Shown in pieces: positions 25,701-38,100 of a DNA stretch of 64,000 bases. Position 1 is the stretch's first letter. Every line of letters starts with the position of its first letter. Both the position numbers and the translations under genes were made by a program. Under the pieces are notes generated by a model. The model made no database searches. It was not told the origin of the DNA and saw nothing but the letters and a program-made list of their open reading frames with translations. This DNA is from Liolophura sinensis (taxonomy: Eukaryota; Mollusca; Polyplacophora; Chitonida; Chitonidae): contig NC_088297.1 in NCBI RefSeq assembly GCF_032854445.1, positions 24,317,127 through 24,381,126 of the forward strand, in the 5' to 3' direction.

Positions 25701-28700
25701 GCTGAGCTCCGGCCCGGTGTTTCTGCTTGGTGTTCACAGTATACAGTACAATAACTTGCCACGTTAGGCAAAACTCCGGCCTGTTGTTTTCTGTTAGTGT
25801 TACCAGTATATGGTACGATATCTTACCAAGTTAGGTAGAGCTCCGGGGCGGTGTTTCCGGTTGGTGTTTACAGTGTACAGTACACTGATCATGTGTTCCG
25901 CTTTTAGTTTCTCCAACACAGTGAAACAGGTACACAGCAGTACGGTTTTGTCCACGCCATTCCTACGAAGATAAAAAAAACCCATACCTGTCAGAAATAA
26001 ATGTGTGGCAAACTGAGCCCGGTCAGCCAAAGCAACGACAACAATATCATAATAGGAAACTTTGAGTTCGAACTCTTTTACTGCTAAAGGTAAAAAAGCG
26101 CAATAGTATCATGTGACCTGTCAAGTACTGCAGGGTCGCACTTCTTATAGCTGTAAAAAGATTCGCAAAAAGTTGTTTAGAGTGAACAATAGATGGAGAA
26201 ATTTCAGGAACTGAACGTTTGTGAACTTGAGAAGTTTCTGAAGGAAAGAGGCGTCATTTTTGTCTCATGGAACACCGCCATGTCTTCTTGTCATATATAA
26301 TGATATATATAATACAGATACATGACATATCTCAAGATGGATTTTGTACCTTATCTCAAGATGGATTTTGTACCTTATCTCAACATGGACTTTGTACCTT
26401 ATCTCAACATGGATTTTGTACCTTATCTCAACATGGATTTTGTACCTTATCTCAACATGGATTTTGTACCTTATCTCAAGATGGATTTTGTACCTTATCT
26501 CAAGATGGATTTTGTACCTTGTCTCAAGATGGATTTTGTACCTTATCTAAAGATGGATTTTGTACCTTATCTCCACATGGATTTTGTACCTTATCTCCAC
26601 ATGGATTTTGTACCTTATCTCAAGATGGATTTTGTACCTTATCTCCACGTGGATTTTGTACCTTATCTCAAGATGGATTTTGTACCTTATCTCAACATGG
26701 ATTTTGTACCTTATCTCAGCATGGATTTTGTACCTTATCTAAATATGGATTTTGTACCTTATCTCAACATGGATTTTGTACCTTATCTCAACATGGATTT
26801 TGTACCTTATCTCAACATGGATTTTGTACCTTATCTCAGCATGGATTTTGTACCTTATCTCAACATGGATTTTGTACCTTATCTCAAGATGGATTTTGTA
26901 CCTTATCTCAAGATGGATTTTGTACCTTATCTAAAGATGGATTTTGTACCTTATCTCAAGATGGATTTTGTACCTTATCTAAAGATGGATTTTGTACCTT
27001 ATCTCCACATGGATTTTGTACCTTATCTCAATATGGATTTTGTACCTTATCTCAATATGGATTTTGTACCTTATCTAAAGATGGATTTTGTACCTTATCT
27101 CAATATGGATTTTGTACCTTATCTCAATATGGATTTTGTACCTTATCTAAAGATGGATTTTGTACCTTATCTCAATATGGATTTTGTACCTTATCTAAAG
27201 ATGGATTTTGTACCTTATCTCCACATGGATTTTGTACCTTATCTCAACATGGATTTTGTACCTTATCTCAATATGGATTTTGTACCTTATCTCAATATGG
27301 ATTTTGTACCTCATCTAAAGATGGATTTTGTACCTTATCTCAATATGGATTTTGTACCTTACCTAAAGATGGATTTTGTACCTTATCTCCACATGGATTT
27401 TGTACCTTATCTCAACATGGATTTTGTACCTTATCTCAACATGGATTTTGTACCTTATCTCAACATGGACTTTGTACCTTATCTCAACATGGATTTTGTC
27501 CAGGGCGATGCTTAAATCCTAACAACTTGTATCGTTCAGCCTACATGAGTGAAACACATAAAAGTTCCAGCACGAGGAATGTAGCTGTGGATGTACACGT
27601 GAGCAAAAGGGGAGATAACTTTATGTAAAACCATTGAAGCGAACACGCGATACCTTTCATGAAAAAAGAGCTTTGACGGTGCACGTCTTACCGTTCAAAT
27701 TCGGTAATAAAGTTTGTTTAGTTCAAAAAGTGGACCTCTTTTAAACGTTTTCAAACATTATAAATAGTCCAGGCACGAGCCTCGGCTAATTTTTTGAAAG
27801 GCAGTGATTTCCGTTTTTGTTTTTTTGTTAAATAGGGACGTGCAGTGTATTGCTGATGGCCCAAAGAAGTGCAGTGTCGTATATTTAAGAAAAATGGCGT
27901 ATTCCGTATGCAAAGTAGGCAGTGATGACGTCACAAACAAGCACTGCACTAGTGTAAAGTATGAGAGGTCATAGCCGTGATGGCGGGCCTGTGGTTCTTA
28001 CACGCAGTGAACGATAATGGGCCTGTTGTCATTCTGTCTCTGCCACTCCTGAACAGTCTTCTGCAGGTTGATCAACCGCTCTGCTGAGACCGGTACCACC
28101 GAACCGGGCTTCCATAGGTTCACACAGAACTGACGCACGATCTGATCAGTCTTTTGCTCCTGCCAAATCCAGGAAACAAAAGGAAAACTTTAAAAAATAA
28201 CAAGTTTTTAAAGTGAAAGACAGCTAAGATTGGTCAGACGGACTTTGAGTTATATTTTAAAATCCTTTTAGGAGAGTAAAATGCATTCACATGCCGTCTG
28301 TGGCAGGGTACTCTTAAATCCCATCGCTGTTTTATTTCGTACAAACTATGCACCGGAACACACATTCAAGGCTTGTTATCGCCTTTACAAGGAGGTATTA
28401 TTTTTACATACGGTAGTTCAGATTACAAATTGGAACATCCGTAATTGCTGGCTTCATTTGCAAAGGTACCCTTCCACATGAAACCCTAACGAATCCAAGA
28501 AGCCATGGTTGAGTGGTTAATGTTCTCTCGTTTCAGTTTGTAGGACACACGAAGTGACAGGGCCTTTATAGATGAAAATTTCTATCAGTGTATGGGGCCC
28601 AGGTGAAAATTAGAGCTCGACAGCGCAAGCGCGGCCCTTTGCACAGTGTAAGGTTCGTCGAAGGCCATGAAGGCCACTTTTCTCACACCAATATTGTATC

Positions 28701-31700
28701 CGGTTTCCTCCAACGATAAACTGACTACCATTATCTAAGAGAAATCTTCTTGTGAATGGTGTCAAACAACTATGGCAATTATCAATAAAGAAATAAATCA
28801 GAGATATAAAACCTATAAAAGGGAGATCGAAATACTTCCGGTTTACCGGTATGAATCGCTATTGATACTACTCACTCCTTTCTCATAGGATAGGTTGAGC
28901 TGTCGAACAAGATTTCCTGCATCTGACGTCGTCCATTGATGCCGTACCTCAAACGGACCGAAATTTCGAGTTTCATCATCTGCTGGCCAATACTGACCGT
29001 CCTGGAGAGACAGGTGAGCAATATAATGATAGCAATAGAAGTAAAGAAGCGGAGACTAGGGTGATAAAGAAAACCAAGCGCTACATGTAGCTGAACAGAT
29101 TCGCACATTGATTGAACAAAAATATATGTTAGCCGAACAGACCCATACAGTGAATGAACAAAACATGTGTTAGCTGAACAGACCCATATAGTGACTGAAC
29201 AAAAATATCTGTTAGATGAACAGACCCATACAGAGATTGAACAAAAACATGTGTTAGGTGAAAAAACCCATACAGTGGCTGAACAAAAGCATCTGTTAGC
29301 TGAAAAGACCCATACAGTGACTGAACAAATACATGCAGTAGCTAACAGACTCACAAAGAGATTGAACAAAAACATGTGTTAGCTGAAAATATTCATTCAG
29401 TGACTGAACAAAATCATGTGTTAGCTGAAAAGACCCATACAGTGACTGAACAAAAACATGTGTCAGCTGAAAAGACCCATACAGTGTCTGAACAAAGACA
29501 TGTGTTACCTAAAAAGACCTAAACAGTGACTGAACAAAAATATGTGCTAGCTGAAAAGACCCACACAGAGACTAAACAAATACACGCAGTAGCTGAACAG
29601 ACTCACAAAGAGGCTGAACAAAAACATCTGTTTAGCTGAAAAGACCCATACAGTGACTGAACAAATACATGCAGTAGCTAACAGACCCACAAAGAGATTG
29701 AACAAAAACATGTGTTAGCTGAAAATATTCATTCAGTGACTGAACAAAATCATGTGTTAGCTGAAAAGACCCATACAGTGACTGAACAAAAACATGTGTC
29801 AGCTGAAAAAGACCCATACAGTGTCTGAACAAAGACATGTGTTACCTAAAAAGACCTAAACAGTGACTGAACAAAAATATGTGCTAGCTGAAAAGACCCA
29901 CACAGATACTAAACAAATACACGCAGTAGCTGAACAGACTCACAAAGAGGCTAAACAAAAACATCTGTTAGCTGAATAGACCCATACGGTGACTGATCAA
30001 TAACACGTGTTAGCTGAACAGACCCACACAGTGAATGAACAAAAACATATGTTAGTTGAACAGACCCACACAGTGGCTGAACAAAAACATGTGTTAGCTG
30101 AAAAGACCCCTACGGTGACTGAACAAAGACATGTGTTAGATGAAAAGACCCATACGGTGACTGAACAAAACAGGTGTTAGCTGAACAGACCCACACAGTG
30201 GATGAAAAATAACCGTTCCTCAGCTGAAAAGAACACAGTGATTGAACAGAAATGTGCTTTAATTAGCTAGCTAAATTTATAAATAGAGCCGTGTGTCAGG
30301 AGAATAGAGATTACAATGACTGAACAGAATCGTATGCCAGCATTCTGTGATTGTCCAGAAATTGTCCTTTATAATCGTGTTGCAGAGTAAAATTAAATTT
30401 TAAATGATTAGAAAAGATCGATAGCTGAAAGCGGCATCGCTCATCAGCTTGACAGAACTGCTTATCAGCTTGACAGAACCGCTCATCCGCTGGACAGAAC
30501 CTCTCATCAGCGGGATAGAACCTCTCATCAGCTGGACAGAACCGCTCATCAGAGGGACAGAAAAGCTCATCAGCTGGACAGTACCCCTTCTCAGCGGGAT
30601 AGAACCTCTCATCAGCTGGACAGAACCGCTCATCAGCTGGACAGAACCGCTCATCAGCTGCACAGAACCCCTTATCAGCGGGATAGAACCTCTCATCACC
30701 TGAACAGAACCCCTTATCAGCTGGACAGAACCACTCATCAGCTGGACAGAACGCTCATCAGCTGGACAGAACCGCTCATCAGCTGGACAGAACTGCTCAT
30801 CAGCGGGATAGAACCTCTCATCAGCTGGACAGAACTGCTCATCAGCTGGACATAATCGGCTCATCAGCTGGACAGAACCGCTCATCAGCTGGACAGAACT
30901 GCTCATCAGCTGGACAGAACCGCTCATCAGCTGGAACAGAACCTCTCATCAGCTGGACAGAACCGCTCATCAGCTGGACAGAACCTCTCATCAGCTGCAT
31001 AGAACCGCTCATCAGCTGGACAGAACCTCTCATCAGCTGGACAGAACCTCTCATCAGCTGGACATAATCCTCTGGGCGGCCCCACACAGCTTACCTCGTT
31101 TTGTCCTGTATTCAGCATTATTATCGTTGACGACCTCTGTTCGAGAACAAGCCTCCAAAAGTCGATGATAGTGTCCGGTAAAGGCATCTGAGTGGAGATG
31201 TAGGCGAACTTGTTCTCGTAACCTGCAATTCAAAAGACATAATCCTCATGAACTGGTTATGGCTGGAGGGTACCATTAATTTCATTTCGCCAAATACTAA
31301 ACTCATACTAAAATTCGCCAGTACCCTACTTAAATTTCACTAATCTCTACTTAGCTCACTTAGATTTGCCAGCCTCTTTGAAGCCTCCCATTGTCCTCTT
31401 AAATTCCAAACTTTATACTTAAATTAACCACACTTAAGCTCCCGATATAATCCTAAGACTAGCCGATAGCATACTTAAATTTGCCAATATCATACTTAAA
31501 TTAGCCGATTCCAAACTTAAAATCACGAAAACTTTACTTACATTCACCAATTTCTTTTTTTTATTATTATTTGTTTTTTCTCTGGGAGGGGGGGGGGGGT
31601 GGTAGAGAGTTTAGTCTCTTTTATACTGTAGGCATAGCTTTTGCAAACTTCTGTGGACGGCTCCGGAGGAGTCAAATCTAGTTCAATTTTCATTACATCT

Positions 31701-32053
31701 AATTGTAATTGTCGATTTAATATATGGTCAGACTTTAGTGACAATCGTATATTTCAATACCTAGCAGAATTCAGTACAATGTAACAATCGGATTGAACCA
31801 GTCAAGACTATCTTGTGATGATCCTCTACTGCAACAAATAAGGTACAGTCTTCCTCACTTCTTGATAGCTGAAGGGGTTTTCACTGGCAAGGGGAGATTA
31901 CTCAGGCTTACCCGTAGATAAACGGCGTTGATATAGTCTGTTCTCCCGGGGATGTACGTTGACAGGAATGTACGGCTTATGTCGGCTGTAATCATAAATT
32001 TTATGTATATTTATTTATGTATTTATTTGATTGATGTTTTACGCCTTACTCAA

Positions 32054-32143
<90 letters not shown>

Positions 32144-35100
32144 TTATAAATTAATGTTTTATATAAACTGGAAATTATGTAATATAAATTGTTTAATGCC
32201 AGGTGGTTTCATATGTTATAATTTACTTAATGTAATGATCAAACAGCAGTTTGAGTAACTGTAGGCCATCACTATTAACATTACTGTAAGTTGTTTTTAC
32301 CTGGTTCTGCTTAAACCGTAGACGTCAAAGTATGTATGTGTAATTGAGGTTTAGCGTACTACTTAACAATTTTTCGTCATATGACGACTAGAGATGTCAA
32401 AGTTACTGCTATCTTAGCATTTACACCAGTACGTCATGAAATTTAGTCGCTTATAGCATTCAATTATAATGTTTTGTTTACATGATGAAATTTAGTCGCC
32501 TGTTGCATTCAATTACAATGTTTTGTTTACATGATGAAATTTAGTCGGCTGTTACATTCAATTACAATGGTTTGTTTACATGATGAAATTTAGTCGCGAG
32601 TTCTTTGGTGGTTTGTGTTGAGTATTGTTTCGGAAATTGGTCACGATTAATGGCCTTGAAGGTTCATTATGGTTCACAATTCGCCTTTAAGGAATATTTG
32701 CTAAGAGGCCTTAATTTCACTATTACTATTTTGCACACATTGCCTGTGATAAAGCTCTTCTTGATTTTTACATGTTATATTCTGGATGTCAGATTTGACT
32801 TCTCAGGTTCTTTATAAAAAGTGTGTTCACTTGAAACTTTAAATGAGCTTTCCCTACTGTAAACTGTCAATCATTTGAAGACTATTTCAAAACCGAGGAT
32901 GAACGCTAAACCTGTTTAGTTTTACTTACGCGGCAGATGGTCGGGATCTCTGTTCTTAGAGATGTTCTTCTCTGTACACGCCGCCTTGAAAGCCTCAGAG
33001 CTCGGCTTATTCTGTAGTACCTCCAGTGCCTGAAAGCAAAGAGGCAAAATTCGTACAACGCTGTATAGGACACCTCAAGTGCGTGAGTAAAAAAACGTTT
33101 TATTTCTCATGCATTTAATAATATTTTATCACAACTTGTTCTTCTATTAGATGTTATAAATCCTCTATACCTGTACGGAAATGAAAAAGTTAAATCTAAT
33201 TTTTAAAAAAATGACAACCACATTCAAAGCTTATGCATTATTTATTTTTATCTGATTTGTGTCTTACGCCATGCTCAAGAATAGTTCACTTATACGACGG
33301 CCGCCACGATTATGGTAGAAGGAAACCGGGCAGAACCCGATGATAAACCCATGACCATCCGCAGGCTGCTACAAGACCTTTCTACCTTCAGCCGGAGATG
33401 AAGCCAGCATGAGCTGGGCTTGAACTCACATCGACTGCATTGGTGGGGAGCTTATTATGCAATACGGAAAATGGTAGAAATCATACAAGCCATATGCAAC
33501 AGGTTTTGATGTTTCTGTTCTAAACAAAATGTCCCAGTCCATGTACCTCAAATTCTGACTGGATCTTGGGTACATTGTTAGGCGGGACAGGCCGGAAGTA
33601 AGATGTGGATTGTTGCGCAAACTCCGGAGTTGTGACAATGCTGTCAGCTCCAACCCAGGCATCAAGGAGTACACGGTGAAGGAAGGTAAACTGACCCTAG
33701 CAAACAGAAACACATTTAAAATATTTAAACATTTCAAAGTCGTTGGTGAAGAGAAATTTAAATATTGAGAGAATAATCTAACCTATCCGAGACACCATCT
33801 GTCTGCTCAGCTAACAGTCAATCAAAAATAATGATATTCCTTACAAGAATAGATTTTCAACCTGTACATTCCGTACTTTGAAACATGGAAAATTTTCAGG
33901 ACCTATGGTGCTTAGATAGGTAGTTATAAGTACATCTGCGAAGAGTAATTAACTGATGTCTACTCTATCCACATTAGCATGTGTATTATACCATTGTACT
34001 GAAACCGGGAATGAGGTAAATTTTCCCGCGTAAAGACGACTAGGGTCCAGGCCGGACTGACCATTGTTCTCTCCTAATATATGAGTACTACGTCACCATT
34101 TTGCACACAAAACGTCATCACAGAGGTAGGAAAGAACAATGGATTATACAAGTTAGAGGTGGGTTACTTTAGGAGGGAAAGGCTTTCATTTCCCGCTCAG
34201 CTATGGCACACTGTTGAGAGGAAACAATCTCAAAGTGACAAATGTTACCTGAGTTTAGTGAGTCTCACGTCACCTGGTTTGTTTGTGGAACCGTCGAAAG
34301 GTCTTAAATACAACAAGGAAATATCCGCTTTCCTAAACGATGTCGTACCTGAATTCGAAGTTGTTTATTGGCTTCTTCATGCGATCTCGACGAGGCATTA
34401 CAGAATAGGAAAACATCTTAGAACATGTCATGCAGGTAACAGCCAATCGCTAAGTTCACACCTGCCCATATTCCTGATTCTGTTACAGAATTCTCCGCTC
34501 GACGTTCGGTATCGCGAGACGGTACAAGATTTTGCGAGACTAACCTGAGTCTGGATCATATTTGCCCTCTGTGACCGGATCCGTGTCACATACTTCGGAA
34601 TATCAACTTGATTCTCGGCCCGAGCTTGCTCCAGCAAAATGTCCAGGGCGATATACGTGCCTGTCCGGCCCACCCCAGCGCTGTGGTATTGTAAAGACAA
34701 TGTGAAATGATTGAGTGAGTACTTGGCGGTTAACATCTTACTTGACAATTTTTCAGTCAAATGACGACGAAGGTTATTAGCGTGCTTGTTCGTGAAATGT
34801 GCCTCCATGTTGCAGGATGGATATCCATCACTCTTTTACCTGGTGCTGCTTAACTGAGACGACTTACCGAAGGCAAGTAAGCCGCTCAGCCCAAGCAATT
34901 CTACTGATACTGGTCAAGCAGTTGTTGCACTATACCCTTAATGCTGTTTCAACTTCCTCTGTTTTAAGGTCTTAGGTGTGACCCGACCCAGGATTGACCC
35001 TGGATCTACCGCCCCGAAGTGGACGCTCTATCAACTGAGCTACCGAAGCCAGTGAAGACAATGTGGATAGATAGCATCCGCCACAAATAGACATTCTATA

Positions 35101-38100
35101 GTGCCTACAGCGATGTAGGACAGGCACGAGCACTCTGATAATGTATAAACAATACGAGTTAATAACACTCACAACAAACAGACATTTTATAGCACCTATA
35201 CCGATGTACAACCTACACGAGAACTGTGATGGAGTACAGACAATGTGGATAGATAACATCCACAACAAATAGACATTCTATAGTACCTATACCGATGTAC
35301 AACCGACACGGGAACTGTGATGGTGTACAGACAATGCGGGTTGATAACACTCACAAACAGACAAATATTCTATGGTACCTTACAAGGCACTTACTTTAAG
35401 ACAGGTTCAACTTACTTTGCTTTCATATATAATTGCCAAAATTTATGCACCAGTTTGATTGGCTTCAATGCAAATATCGAAATGTAATGAAATATTGCAA
35501 GTAAAATTAAGAAAAATTCCAAATGTAAAGTTGAATTTTAGCTTGGGACACTAAAACAGATTAAGTCCGTTAGACACATAAAACATACTAATAATGTAAT
35601 GGTTAGGGCTATTGTCAAAGAGTCTCAAGCCCAACCGTGCAAAGATGAATTCGTTTTACATTTTGGTATAAATATGCAGGACTATTTCACTCATGCAAAA
35701 ATCCTAGTGTTATAAATTCTGAAAGGCAAAGTGGGCTTACATGTACGCGGAGAAAAAACTGACCCTACAGCCAATTATATAAACAAGTGGATGCTGTATT
35801 AAAACACGCTATCTGATTGGCTAATGTCTGGTCACCATCCACAGGTGGGTGATGGATTCAAACACGCTACCTGACTGACCAAGGTCTGGTCACCATCCAC
35901 AGGTGGGTGATGGATTCAAACCCCCTACCTGACTGGCCAAGGTCTGGTCACCATCCACAGGTGGGTGATGGATTCAAACCCCCTACCTGACTGGCCAAGG
36001 TCTGGTCACCATCCACATGTAGGTGATGTATTCAAACACGCTACCTGACTGGTCAAGGTCTGGTCACCATACACAGGTGGGTGATGGATTCAAACACCCT
36101 ACCTGACTGGCCAAGATCTGGTCACCATCCACAGGTGGGTGATGGATACAAACACGCTACCTGACTGGCAAAGGTCTGGTCACCATCAACAAACAGGTGA
36201 TGGATTCAAACACGCAACCTGACTGGCCAAGGTCTGGTTACCATCCACAGATGGGTGATGGATTCAAACACGCTACCTGACTGGTCAAGGTCAGGTCACC
36301 ATCCACATGTAGGTGATGGATTCAAACACGCTACCTGACTGGCCAAGGTCTGGTCACCATCCACAGGTGGGTGATGGATTCAAACACGCTACCTGACCGG
36401 TCAAGGTCTGGTCACCATCCACAGGTGGGTGATGGATTCAAACACGCTACCTGACTGGTCAAGGTCAGGTCACCATCTACAGGTGGGTGATGGATTCCAA
36501 CACGCTACCTGACTGGTCAAGGTCTGGTCACCATCCACAGGTGGGTGATGGATACAAACACGCTACCTGACTGGCAAAGGTCTGGTCACCATCAACAAAC
36601 AGGTGATGGATTCAAACACGCAACCTGACTGGCCAAGGTCTGGTTACCATCCACAGATGGGTGATGGATTCAAACACGCTACCTGACTGGTCAAGGTCAG
36701 GTCACCATCCACATGTAGGTGATGGATTCAAACACGCTACCTGACTGGTCAAGGTCTGGTCACCATCCACAGGTGGGTGATGGATTCAAGCACGCTACCT
36801 GACTGGTCAAGGTGTGGTCACCATCCACAAACAGGTGATGGATTCAAACACGCTACCTGACTGGCCAAGGTCGGGTCACCATCCACAGATGGATGATGGA
36901 TTCAAACACACTACCTGATGGGCAAGGTCTGGTCACCATCCACACGTGGTAGATGGATACAAACACGCTACCTGACTGGTCAAGGTCTGCTCACCATCCA
37001 CAGGTGGGTGATGGATTCAAACACGCTACCTCACTGGTCAAGGTCAGGTCACCATCTACAGGTGGGTGATGGATTCCAACACCCTACCTGACTGGTCAAG
37101 GTCTGGTCACCATCCACAAGCAGGTGATGGATTCAAACACGCAACCTGACTGGCCAAGGTCTGGTTACCATCTACAGGTGGGTGATGGATTCAAAACCCC
37201 TACCTGACTGGCCAAGGTCTGATCACCATTCACAGGTGGGTGATGGATTCAAACCCCCTACCTGACCGGCCAAGGTCTGGTCACCATCCATATGTAGGTG
37301 ATGGATTCAAACACGCTACCTCACTGGCCAAGGTCTGGTTACCATCCACAGGTGGGTGATGGATTCCAACACGATACCTGACTGGTCAAGGTCTGGTCAC
37401 CATACACAGGTGGGTGATGGATTCAAACACGCTACCTGCCTGGTAAAGGTCTGGTCACCATCCACAGGAGGGTGATGGATTCAAACACGCTACCTGACTG
37501 GCCAAGGTCAAGTCACCATCCACATGTAGGTGATGGATTCAAACACGCTACCTGACTGGCCAAGGTCTGGTCACCATACACAGGTGGGTGATGGATTCAA
37601 ACACGCTACCTGACCGGTCAAGGTCTGGTCACCATCCACAGGTGGGTGATGGATTCAAACACGCTATCTGACTGGTCAAGGTCAGGTCACCATCTACAGG
37701 TGGGTGATGGATTCCAACACGCTACCTGACTGGTCAAGTTCTGGTCACCATCCACAGGTGGGTGATGGATTCAAACACGCTACCTGACTGGTCAAGGTCT
37801 GGTCACCATCCACAAACAGGTGATGGATTCAAACACGCTACCTGACTGGCCAAGGTCGGGTCACCATCCACAGGTGGGTGATGGATTCAAACACGCTACC
37901 TGACCAGTCAAGGTCTGGTCACCATCCACAGGTGGGTGATGGATTCAAACACGCTATCTGACTGGTCAAGGTCAGGTCACCATCTACAGGTGGGTGATGG
38001 ATTCCAACACGCTACCTGACTGGTCAAGTTCTGGTCACCATCCACAGGTGGGTGATGGATTCAAACACGCTACCTGACTGGTCAAGGTCTGGTCACCATC

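Noticed and set aside
28872-29375. 167-residue minus-strand frame (MFLFNLFVSLLATACICSV...)
   Set aside because: Comes from the 42-bp array and reads exon 17 in the wrong frame.
31952-32258. Ile/Tyr-repeat reading frames
   Set aside because: Translation of an (AT)n microsatellite.
34081-34548. 155-residue + strand frame antisense to RPTP exon 12 and its downstream intron
   Set aside because: No recognisable domain; overlaps a conserved exon on the other strand; best explained as chance.
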